A stretch of 5,450 bases of DNA, taken from an uncultured Actinomycetes bacterium (lineage in GTDB: Bacteria; Actinomycetota; Actinomycetes; Nanopelagicales; Nanopelagicaceae). Each line of letters starts with the position of its first letter. The stretch's first letter is position 1. The stretch is taken from NCBI GenBank assembly GCA_903820565.1, contig CAIJHZ010000071.1, positions 1 to 5,450 of the forward strand, given 5' to 3'. The position numbers and the translations under genes were made by a program. A model generated the notes under the pieces. It was not told the DNA's origin. It did no database searches and saw nothing but the letters and a program-made list of their open reading frames with translations. Shown here one piece after another: positions 1 through 5,450 of the stretch.

Positions 1-1262
1 ACAGCGCATTCCCTATATTGGTGAACTTTGTTGCAACTGATGGTTACTTGCCTCGTCAATTAACAAAGCGTGGCCACCGTTTGGCCTTCTCAAATGGAAT
101 TTTGCTTCTGTCTGGCGGCGGAATTTTCTTAGTTTTAATCACAGCAGGCTCTGTTGAACACTTAGTTGCTTTCTACGCTCTCGGTGTCTTCACTGGCTTT
201 ACCTTGGCTGGGTTTGGAATGACTCGGCATGCGTTGCGAAATAAAACTGGTGCATGGCGGGCGAAGGTGTTTATTAATGCGCTGGCCGGAAGTATTTCTT
301 CAGTTGTTGTCGTGATTTTCTCCGTTGTTAAATTCACTGAGGGTGCTTGGTTAGTCCTATTAACTGCGCCGATATTGGTAATTGTGTTCTTGCGATTACG
401 TCGTCAATACACTCGCGAACAAGAAGCTTTAGCTGTTAAGCAGCATCAAGAACGTGCAACATCAATTGCCCGTCATGATGTCACCGTGCTAGTTGATAAC
501 GTAGACATTGCAACTGTTGGTGCAATTAGATATGCGCGCAGTCTGAAGCCACGTAATTTGGCGGCGGTTCACTTTGTAATTGATGATCGTCGTGCCGAAG
601 AGATTCAAAAAGCCTGGGCCGCATCTGATGCTCTTGACGATGTAACCCTTGAATTAATTGACTGTCCAGATCGACGCCTTGCTAACTCTGCTTTGGATTA
701 TGCGATCCGAATGACGGAAAAGCCAGATGTCGAACTAACGCTGCTACTTCCGCGCCGCGCATACTCTGGCTTCTTGGGTCGATTGCTACATGATCAAACA
801 GCTGAAGAAATTGCTGCACCTATTTCACAATTACCACGAGTAGTTGCAACAATTGTTCCTTTCGACGTAGACCGTATTACATCGGGAAATAGCGTTGTGG
901 TTCATACCTCTCGCATTGAAAAACCTATGGAGATACCAAAAGAGATCAAGAAATCTCCTCCGGTAAACATTGAGCCTATAAGTCACTACGCGGAAAATGT
1001 GACGCCTATCGGCAATATCGAATGGCGCAAAAGGGCACAAGTACAAGGCCGCGTAACATCAATCAAAATCGCACCTCGTGGATCAGCCCCGACTCTTGAA
1101 GTTGAAATCTGGGATGAAACAGGTGGAGTTTCCTTGCACTTCTTAGGCCGTCGCGAGATCGCAGGACTCGAAATTGGTTCTCAGCTGCGCGCAGAAGGCA
1201 TGGTTGGTGAAGAAGAAGGCTCTATGGTGATTCTTAATCCTTCGTACGAACTTCTTGTATAA
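1..1262 (+). CDS. APC-superfamily permease (C-terminal part) fused to an OB-fold domain, 5' truncated by window edge
   Basis: The frame is open to the left edge (in-frame codons from base 3 read SAFPI), so the TTG at 18 is an internal Leu codon and not a start. Numbering from that codon, hydrophobic segments lie near residues 26-43, 46-68, 83-106 and 109-127: the last membrane helices of an amino acid/polyamine/cation-type permease. The motif DGYLPRQL followed by RLAFSNG is typical of the actinobacterial YdaO-like APC group. A cytoplasmic soluble domain (about 150-285, with AVHFVIDDRRAEE, DCPDRRL and LLPRRAYSGFLGRLLHDQTA) matches the tail these permeases usually carry. A Pro/Lys-containing linker (about 286-333) then leads to an OB-fold module (about 334-414). 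The substrate cannot be told; K+ or amino acids are both possible. The stop is TAA, and the last 29 bases overlap tadA on the other strand. Confidence 0.9.
   Translation, partial: SAFPILVNFVATDGYLPRQLTKRGHRLAFSNGILLLSGGGIFLVLITAGSVEHLVAFYALGVFTGFTLAGFGMTRHALRNKTGAWRAKVFINALAGSISSVVVVIFSVVKFTEGAWLVLLTAPILVIVFLRLRRQYTREQEALAVKQHQERATSIARHDVTVLVDNVDIATVGAIRYARSLKPRNLAAVHFVIDDRRAEEIQKAWAASDALDDVTLELIDCPDRRLANSALDYAIRMTEKPDVELTLLLPRRAYSGFLGRLLHDQTAEEIAAPISQLPRVVATIVPFDVDRITSGNSVVVHTSRIEKPMEIPKEIKKSPPVNIEPISHYAENVTPIGNIEWRKRAQVQGRVTSIKIAPRGSAPTLEVEIWDETGGVSLHFLGRREIAGLEIGSQLRAEGMVGEEEGSMVILNPSYELLV
1017..1259 (+). other. OB-fold domain at the C-terminus of the permease
   Basis: About 80 residues beginning IEWRKRAQVQGRV and ending LNPSYELLV. 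The pattern is basic strand, 'RGRV-S', 'PTLEVEIWDETGG', 'LHFLGRREIAG', 'GMVGEEEG', 'NPSYELL'. It matches a small OB-fold 'nucleic acid binding domain' protein that, as I recall, Actinobacteria usually encode as a separate gene near TrkA-type and APC transporter genes. Here it is in frame with the permease with no stop between. An ATG at 927-929 (residue 304) could in principle give a separate OB protein, but no convincing Shine-Dalgarno sequence precedes it. Whether the domain binds nucleic acid is unknown. Confidence 0.75.
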
Positions 1263-1692
1263 AAGATTTAATCAATTCACTGCACTCTTCAGCTAAAACT
1301 CCTGCACGAACTTCGGTTCTAAAGGTGCTGCGTGGATCCCGAAGTAAGTCCCACATCGATCCAACCGCACCTGCCTTTTCATCCCAGGCACCAAAAACTA
1401 CAGTCTGCACACGAGATTGAGCTATTGCACCGGCGCACATGGCACATGGTTCTAAAGTCACAACCAGCGTGTGATCTGTTAAATGCCAATCCCCTAGCTT
1501 TTCAGCAGCGTTACGAATCGCAACTATTTCGGCATGAGCAGTTGGATCTTTATGTAATTCGCGTTCGTTGAAACCAGTTGCGATTAATTCACCAGAATTA
1601 TTAAAGATTGCAGCACCAACTGGAATATCGTGGCTTGCAACTGCCTTGCGTGCTTCTACAAGCGCGACCCGCATCATTTCGATATCGTTCAC
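1234..1692 (-). CDS. tadA: tRNA-specific adenosine deaminase TadA
   Basis: A 152-residue cytidine-deaminase-fold enzyme that converts adenosine 34 of tRNA-Arg(ACG) to inosine, allowing one tRNA to read CGU, CGC and CGA. Visible motifs are HAE at 53-55 (H53 zinc ligand, E55 proton shuttle) and PCAMC at 82-86 (C83 and C86 zinc ligands), with IPVGAAI at 23-29 and TGFNERE at 39-45 typical of TadA. Length is normal for the bacterial enzyme. The start is GTG at 1690-1692, overlapping the TGA of the upstream partner gene as GTGA. Two ATG codons at residues 6-7 are alternatives, but GTG has a GGAG 11 bases upstream and the coupled arrangement. The C-terminal helix reads SFIQEVR where many TadA proteins have FFxxRR. 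The last 29 bases overlap the permease-OB gene. Confidence 0.95.
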   Translation of the reverse strand: MNDIEMMRVALVEARKAVASHDIPVGAAIFNNSGELIATGFNERELHKDPTAHAEIVAIRNAAEKLGDWHLTDHTLVVTLEPCAMCAGAIAQSRVQTVVFGAWDEKAGAVGSMWDLLRDPRSTFRTEVRAGVLAEECSELIKSFIQEVRTKD

Positions 1693-2222
1693 AGATCTAA
1701 TAGCTCCGTAAACTGTTCGCCAAAACCTAAGCGGGCAGCAATTGCTTCAAGTTGTTCGTCTGGAAATAATTCTTCGTCATCACACAAAGCAGAAATTTCC
1801 ATACCGCTCATGCCAAGATCTGCCAGAATTTCTAAGTGTCCAACTGGCCCAGACTCTTCATCATCTTCAGGGATTGGAAGATCTGCAATCTCCATTAGCT
1901 CTTCTGCAACTGGATAATCAAGCGCAGCTGTTGCATCACTTAAGAACAATGAGATGTGTGAACCTAGTACTCGAATTAAGATAAAGAATTCTTCATCAAT
2001 TGAAATAAGTGCAATCGAGCCACCATTTGTTTGTTGTGATTTCAAGCGCGTAATTATTTGTGTGATGTCATATGGGTCGGGCAATGTGCCCAATGTCCAG
2101 CGCCCGTCCTCGTGCCAAGCCGCTACAGCAAAGTCCATTTCACTTGTGAGGTCGGTTACTACGTCATCGATTGCGTCAAAGGATTCAATCTCTTCAACGA
2201 GCTCTTCTTCGAAATCAGACAT
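1689..2222 (-). CDS. Putative tRNA adenosine deaminase-associated protein (acidic partner of TadA)
   Basis: A 177-residue soluble protein matching the actinobacterial family annotated as 'tRNA adenosine deaminase-associated protein' (TIGR03941), which is named for its constant position beside tadA; its biochemical role is not established. Seen here: a very acidic N-terminus (residues 1-30), a core with FAVAAWHEDGRWTLGTLP near 31-48 and FFILIRVLGSHISLFLSDATAA near 79-100, a strongly acidic stretch (PEDDEE near 118), and a C-terminal LDxLG-like part (LADLGMSGMEI). By my count about 44 residues are Asp/Glu against about 5 Lys/Arg. No membrane segment or signal peptide is visible. The ATG at 2220-2222 is fixed by an in-frame TGA at 2235-2237 with no other start between. 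The Shine-Dalgarno is weak. It is the first gene of the tadA unit and probably translationally coupled to tadA. Confidence 0.9.
   Translation of the reverse strand: MSDFEEELVEEIESFDAIDDVVTDLTSEMDFAVAAWHEDGRWTLGTLPDPYDITQIITRLKSQQTNGGSIALISIDEEFFILIRVLGSHISLFLSDATAALDYPVAEELMEIADLPIPEDDEESGPVGHLEILADLGMSGMEISALCDDEELFPDEQLEAIAARLGFGEQFTELLDL
1704..1707 (-). promoter_or_regulatory. Shine-Dalgarno for tadA (GGAG)
   Basis: GGAG on the minus strand, 11 bases before the GTG at 1692, inside the end of the upstream gene. It supports the GTG over the internal ATG codons. The spacing is slightly long, which fits added reliance on coupling through the GTGA overlap. Confidence 0.5.
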
Positions 2223-2276
2223 GTGCCCATACTTTCACTCATTGGAAAGGAATGAAACCCCTGTAAGGTAAGACCC
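2223..2276. promoter_or_regulatory. Divergent intergenic region between the tadA unit and the upp operon
   Basis: These 54 bases are the only non-coding DNA in the window and separate two ATG codons facing apart, so promoters for both units must lie here or extend into the flanking genes. A TACTTT at 2230-2235 is a possible plus-strand -10 box, but its -35 partner is weak, and I could not settle on a minus-strand promoter. An imperfect dyad (TTTCA at 2233-2237 with TGAAA at 2253-2257) spans the centre and might be an operator or chance. Only the divergent promoter role by position is well supported. Confidence 0.45.
2265..2268 (+). promoter_or_regulatory. Shine-Dalgarno for upp (AAGG)
   Basis: AAGG lies 8 bases before the ATG at 2277, a normal spacing, and supports that start codon. 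Confidence 0.55.
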
Positions 2277-2915
2277 ATGAAAGTACATGTTGCCGATCAC
2301 CCACTTATTAATCATAAATTGACGGTCTTGCGCGACGAACAGACAGATTCTCCAACATTTAGACGCCTAGTCGAAGAGCTTGTAACCCTTTTGGCATACG
2401 AGGCAACCCGTGATGTCCGAACTCATGAGGTGGAAATTACAACCCCTGTTACAAAAACTAAGGGCCAAAAATTAGCTGAACCTCGCCCAGTAGTTGTTCC
2501 TATTTTGCGCGCAGGCTTAGGAATGCTCGAAGGCATGAGCAAATTAATCCCAACTGCTGAAGTGGGATTTCTTGGAATGGTCCGAGATGAAAAAACTTTA
2601 GAAGCAAGCACATACGCAAATCGCTTGCCAGATGATCTTTCGGGACGTCAGGTATTTGTTTTAGATCCCATGCTAGCAACTGGTGGAACCTTGATCATGG
2701 CTTTTCATTATTTAATTGATCTTGGAGCGACTGACATCACCGCCGTCTGTATCTTGTCCGCACCAGAAGGAATTGCAGCGGTTGAAAAAGAGTTTGCAAA
2801 CAGTCGTGTTCCAATCACAATTGTTACCGGCGCCCTTGATGAGAAATTAAATGAGCACGGCTACATTGTTCCGGGCTTAGGTGACGCCGGCGATCGCTTA
2901 TACGGAGTTGTATAA
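2277..2915 (+). CDS. upp: Uracil phosphoribosyltransferase
   Basis: A cytoplasmic pyrimidine-salvage enzyme making UMP and pyrophosphate from uracil and PRPP. The 212-residue length is normal for Upp. Visible signatures are VVPILRAGLGM at 73-83; the type I PRPP-binding loop VLDPMLATGGT at 128-138, with the family's D-P-M-x-A-T-G-G pattern intact; CILSAPEGI at 158-166; and the uracil-recognition C-terminus GYIVPGLGDAGDRLYG at 195-210. The N-terminus (HPLINHKLTVLRD, then TPTFR-like SPTFRRL) is also canonical, so the ATG at 2277 is secure. It is the first gene of a tight plus-strand unit; its TAA directly abuts the ATG of the malic enzyme gene. It stands divergent to the tadA pair, an arrangement I recall from other Actinobacteria. 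No riboswitch or attenuator is visible in its short leader. Confidence 0.97.
   Translation: MKVHVADHPLINHKLTVLRDEQTDSPTFRRLVEELVTLLAYEATRDVRTHEVEITTPVTKTKGQKLAEPRPVVVPILRAGLGMLEGMSKLIPTAEVGFLGMVRDEKTLEASTYANRLPDDLSGRQVFVLDPMLATGGTLIMAFHYLIDLGATDITAVCILSAPEGIAAVEKEFANSRVPITIVTGALDEKLNEHGYIVPGLGDAGDRLYGVV
2904..2907 (+). promoter_or_regulatory. Shine-Dalgarno for the malic enzyme gene (GGAG)
   Basis: GGAG sits inside the last codons of upp, 8 bases before the ATG at 2916. With the zero-base junction, it indicates co-translation on a shared mRNA. Confidence 0.6.
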
Positions 2916-4292
2916 ATGGCATCAACATCACCTGGATATGGAATCACAATTCGTGTCGAGGGTGCACCAGATACAAACCCTGTAGCGCTAGCGACCACAG
3001 TTATCACTGGAGCGGGTGCAACAATTACAGCACTCGATGTCGTTGAATCGCTACTTGATAAAGTTGTAATTGATATTACCTGCGACACTATAGATTCACA
3101 GCACGCAGATGAAATTACCGCCGCAATCTCCCTCAACTCTGCACTTACGGTTCGTAAAGTTAGTGATCGAACTTTTCTTTTGCACCTTGGTGGAAAAATT
3201 GAAATTGCATCAAAAGTCCCACTAAAAACTCGTGATGATTTGTCTCGCGCTTACACACCTGGTGTAGCTCGAATCTGCCAAGCAATTGTTGCGGACCCGT
3301 CAGATGCTCGTCGCCTTACGATTAAGCGCAATACTGTCGCTGTTGTAACCGATGGATCCGCTGTTTTAGGGCTTGGAAACATTGGTCCAGCGGCGGCATT
3401 GCCGGTTATGGAAGGTAAGGCAGCGTTATTCAAGCGCTTTGCCGATGTTGATGCTTGGCCTGTTTGTCTAGATACCCAAGATGTAGATGAAATCGTGCGC
3501 ACCGTGCAGTTGATCGCACCTGTGTACGGCGGAATTAACCTCGAAGACATTTCAGCTCCTCGTTGCTTTGAGGTTGAAGCCCGCCTTCGCGAACTATTGG
3601 ATATCCCTGTTTTCCACGATGATCAGCACGGAACAGCCATTGTGGTTCTTGCCGCACTGCGTAACGCGCTTAAGCTCGTGAAGAAGGACTTGAAAACTGT
3701 AAAAATCGTTCTTAGCGGCGTTGGTGCAGCAGGTAATGCAATTGCACGTCTGTTAACACTAAATGGTGCAAGCAACATTATTGGTTTTAATCACCACGGG
3801 GTAATTCATAATGACATGAAATCTGATGATTCCATGCAGCAGTGGTTTATCAATAACAGCAACCCAGCCAACTTTACTGGCACAATTTCCGAAGCAATGG
3901 TTGGTGCAGATGTATTTATTGGCGTTAGCGCGCCGAACGTTCTGACAGAGCCAGATGTTGCTTCAATGGCAAAGGGTTCAATTGTTTTTGCTCTCGCTAA
4001 TCCAGATCCTGAGATTGATCCAGCAATTGCGCGTAAGTATGCAGCGGTTGTTGCAACAGGTCGTAGTGATCAACCAAATCAAATTAATAATGTTTTAGCT
4101 TTCCCAGGAATCTTCCGAGGCTTACTTGATGCGAACGCGCACAAAATTTCAGATCAGATGCTAGTTGCTGCCGCGGAGGCAATCGCAGATTGCGTTTCAC
4201 CTGATCAACTAAACACATCATTTATTGTGCCAAGTGTTTTTGATCCTAACGTTGTAAAAGCTGTGGCGGCGGCGGTTAAGAAGTCCGTGTGA
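2916..4292 (+). CDS. Malic enzyme (oxaloacetate-decarboxylating malate dehydrogenase) with N-terminal ACT domain
   Basis: A cytoplasmic enzyme that oxidatively decarboxylates malate to pyruvate and CO2, reducing NAD(P), and so links the TCA cycle to pyruvate. The 458 residues hold an ACT-type regulatory domain (about 8-85), the malic N-terminal domain (about 100-235) and a Rossmann NAD-binding domain (about 240-455). Catalytic features are AYTPGVA with Y113, EGKAALFK with K168 as general base, and metal ligands E210 and D211 (INLEDI) plus D235/D236 (FHDDQHGT). The dinucleotide loop is GVGAAG at 268-273; NPDPEI at 362-367 and NNVLAFPGIFRG at 391-402 are also canonical. The position where the second Rossmann strand usually ends in Asp (DRKG-like) reads FNHHG, with N292. 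The ACT domain suggests allosteric control by a small ligand, perhaps an amino acid (inference). NAD versus NADP use is not settled, so I give no symbol. Confidence 0.95.
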   Translation: MASTSPGYGITIRVEGAPDTNPVALATTVITGAGATITALDVVESLLDKVVIDITCDTIDSQHADEITAAISLNSALTVRKVSDRTFLLHLGGKIEIASKVPLKTRDDLSRAYTPGVARICQAIVADPSDARRLTIKRNTVAVVTDGSAVLGLGNIGPAAALPVMEGKAALFKRFADVDAWPVCLDTQDVDEIVRTVQLIAPVYGGINLEDISAPRCFEVEARLRELLDIPVFHDDQHGTAIVVLAALRNALKLVKKDLKTVKIVLSGVGAAGNAIARLLTLNGASNIIGFNHHGVIHNDMKSDDSMQQWFINNSNPANFTGTISEAMVGADVFIGVSAPNVLTEPDVASMAKGSIVFALANPDPEIDPAIARKYAAVVATGRSDQPNQINNVLAFPGIFRGLLDANAHKISDQMLVAAAEAIADCVSPDQLNTSFIVPSVFDPNVVKAVAAAVKKSV

Positions 4293-4894
4293 TCGAACTC
4301 GCTGCATCTTTTGATTCACAGTTTGCATCAATTCCTCCCTTTTACCTTTACCTAGTTATTGGGGCCATAATCTTTGTTGAAACTGGGATATTGCTTGGCT
4401 TTTTCTTACCTGGCGATTCAATTCTCTTTAGTGTTGGCTTGGTAGCTGCTGCACATGGAAATATAAACATTGTTATCTTGGTTTCGGTTATCTTTTTAGC
4501 GGCCTTCTTTGGCGACCAAGTTGGCTTTGTTTTAGGTAGAACTATCGGCCGACCGTACCTAGAAAAACACAATGGGCCGAGAATTCAAAGAATGATTGAG
4601 CGTTCAGAGCGCTTCTATGAACAAACTGGATGGTGGGCGGTGGTCGCAGCCCGATTCTTCCCCTGGATTCGTACCTTTGTCCCACCCATAGCTGGTGCCT
4701 CAAAGATGAATTACTACAAGTTTCTTTCAGCAAACGCTTTAGGTGCCTTGTTGTGGGGTGTTGGAATTACGTTGGCTGGTTATTACGCCGCGACTTTGCC
4801 GTGGGTAAAGACATCGTCATATGCAATTGCGGCTTTCTTTATTACCGCCTCTGTGGTTTCTTCACTCGTAAATTACCTACGCCGCCGGCGATAA
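4289..4894 (+). CDS. DedA-family (SNARE-associated/VTT) membrane protein
   Basis: A 201-residue inner-membrane protein of the DedA family. Some members have been shown to recycle the lipid carrier undecaprenyl phosphate across the membrane (UptA-type); others support membrane and pH homeostasis. Signatures are E31 followed by GFFLPGDSIL (37-46), GDQVGFVLGRTIGR (75-88), RFFPWIRTFVPPIAGASKM (122-140) containing the family's R-x3-R-x3-P-x2-AG-like core, and NALGALLWGVGITLAGYY (149-166). Hydrophobic segments lie near 18-40, 45-55, 59-84, 128-136, 143-168 and 177-195, ending in an Arg cluster. The start is GTG at 4289, overlapping the malic enzyme TGA as GTGA; its own Shine-Dalgarno is poor (AAGAAG), so coupling is likely. 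The last 53 bases overlap the convergent transporter gene. The precise lipid substrate is not readable from sequence. Confidence 0.93.
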   Translation: MIELAASFDSQFASIPPFYLYLVIGAIIFVETGILLGFFLPGDSILFSVGLVAAAHGNINIVILVSVIFLAAFFGDQVGFVLGRTIGRPYLEKHNGPRIQRMIERSERFYEQTGWWAVVAARFFPWIRTFVPPIAGASKMNYYKFLSANALGALLWGVGITLAGYYAATLPWVKTSSYAIAAFFITASVVSSLVNYLRRRR

Positions 4895-5450
4895 CACCTA
4901 CATACGTCATCGCAAGTCCTGTAACTAAATAAGCACTGACGCTCACTCCATCAGTTGGTGAAACTAAATCAATAACTAATGAACCTGCTAATTGACCACC
5001 GACACTGAATAATGTGAAGGTTAAAACTCCTAAGTGTTGAACAATTGTTGAAGTAAATGCGATGTAAATGACACCAATTACTCCCCCTGTATAAATCCAC
5101 CACGGGCCAGCTGGCAAGGGTGACAATTGATTTTTCCCAAGTGCGACGCTTGCAAAAATCAGAATGACTAGAAAAGTAGTACCGGTAATGAAATTGAGTA
5201 ATGATGTTGTAAAACTCTGATGTGAATGCTCGTTGATCTGGCCATTTAATGCACGCTGGATGCCAACGACAGCACCTGCAATACAACCTGCCGTTACTGC
5301 GAGCATTGAAAGATCGTTAGCATCGATCCGATCCCACACTGATATAAGTACTGCGAAAACAGTTAGTACCGCTGCCATTACGCGACGAGGTGAGATTAAC
5401 TTCTTGCCGCCACCAGTTAAGCCAATTCGATCAACTACTAATGACATCGC
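4842..5450 (-). CDS. YdcZ/DUF606-type DMT-family transporter, C-terminal half, 5' truncated by window edge
   Basis: A multi-pass membrane protein of the drug/metabolite transporter superfamily, DUF606 (YdcZ) branch; the substrate is unknown. Numbering from the ATG at 5447, hydrophobic segments lie near 22-38, 45-67, 82-104, 114-136, 139-162 and 171-190, followed by a basic tail (RVKKPQRR). The opening SLVVDRIGLTG resembles SLVIDLVSPTDG near 156-167, as expected of a two-repeat YdcZ protein of roughly 300 residues in which the first copy has just ended. The frame is open through the window edge (next codon upstream is Ala), so the ATG at 5447 is probably internal. Its last 53 bases run antisense to the end of the DedA gene. 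Family assignment rests on pattern recognition of NGQINEHSHQS, FITGTTFL and GGQLAGSL. Confidence 0.82.
   Translation of the reverse strand, partial: AMSLVVDRIGLTGGGKKLISPRRVMAAVLTVFAVLISVWDRIDANDLSMLAVTAGCIAGAVVGIQRALNGQINEHSHQSFTTSLLNFITGTTFLVILIFASVALGKNQLSPLPAGPWWIYTGGVIGVIYIAFTSTIVQHLGVLTFTLFSVGGQLAGSLVIDLVSPTDGVSVSAYLVTGLAMTYVGVIAGGVGNLRVKKPQRR

Noticed and set aside
18..20. TTG as start codon of the first gene
   Set aside because: The frame is open upstream to the edge, and the encoded protein begins mid-way through a permease; this codon is an internal Leu.
831..1046. 71-codon minus-strand open frame antisense to the permease
   Set aside because: No recognisable protein pattern, no good ribosome site, and the opposite strand carries well-matched permease sequence.
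1185..1194. Perfect palindrome CTGCGCGCAG downstream of tadA as a possible terminator
   Set aside because: It has no loop and no T-run in either direction, and lies within conserved OB-domain codons.
927..1262. Separate OB-fold gene starting at the internal ATG at 927
   Set aside because: No convincing Shine-Dalgarno and no stop between it and the permease; the fused reading is simpler, though internal initiation is not excluded.
2890..2897. GCGATCGC, the cyanobacterial HIP1 palindrome
   Set aside because: I noticed it only once, inside the conserved Gly-Asp-Arg codons of upp; it is explained by coding and gives no sign of a cyanobacterial origin.
4264..4277. GGCGGCGGCGG run as a repeat element
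   Set aside because: It is three consecutive Ala GCG codons in the malic enzyme C-terminal helix.
4883..4890. CGCCGGCG palindrome at the convergent gene ends as a bidirectional terminator
   Set aside because: Too short, no loop and no flanking T-run; it encodes the Arg cluster ending DedA.
4630..4932. 100-codon plus-strand open frame within dedA
   Set aside because: It is an out-of-frame reading of the well-supported DedA and transporter sequences, with no family resemblance.
1..5450. Mobile element, phage remnant, CRISPR array or tRNA/rRNA gene
   Set aside because: I found no transposase-like protein, terminal inverted repeats, spaced direct repeats or cloverleaf-like sequence; nearly all bases are accounted for by housekeeping and transport genes.

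Overview
The window reads as a gene-dense stretch of chromosome from an actinobacterium with low-to-moderate GC content. Three things point there: an actinobacterial-type pair of TadA and its acidic 'tRNA adenosine deaminase-associated' partner, an APC permease with the soluble tail typical of Actinobacteria, and a malic enzyme with an N-terminal ACT domain. The AT-leaning codon use, almost absent spacers and overlapping genes resemble streamlined freshwater Actinobacteria (acI / Nanopelagicales type). That placement is inferred from sequence style only.

Layout, left to right. (1) Bases 1-1262, plus strand: the 3' part of an APC-superfamily permease whose frame continues without a stop into an OB-fold domain. 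(2) Bases 1234-2222, minus strand: a two-gene unit, the TadA-associated acidic protein followed by tadA, joined by a GTGA stop/start overlap. (3) Bases 2223-2276: a 54-base divergent spacer, the only intergenic DNA in the window. (4) Bases 2277-4894, plus strand: upp (uracil phosphoribosyltransferase), ACT-domain malic enzyme and a DedA-family membrane protein, joined by a zero-base junction and a GTGA overlap. (5) Bases 4842-5450, minus strand: the C-terminal half of a YdcZ/DUF606-type DMT transporter, cut by the right edge.

The two divergent units serve tRNA wobble editing (A34 to inosine) and, on the other side, pyrimidine salvage, malate-to-pyruvate conversion and probably lipid-carrier recycling in the envelope. 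Both convergent junctions overlap inside coding sequence (29 and 53 bases), leaving no room for an intergenic terminator. I see no RNA genes, mobile elements, CRISPR arrays or notable repeats.

Most of the content is recognisable housekeeping and no wholly new system stands out. The points most worth following are the permease-OB fusion, the extreme acidity of the TadA partner, an Asn where malic enzymes usually carry a cofactor-selecting Asp, and the overlapping convergent gene ends.
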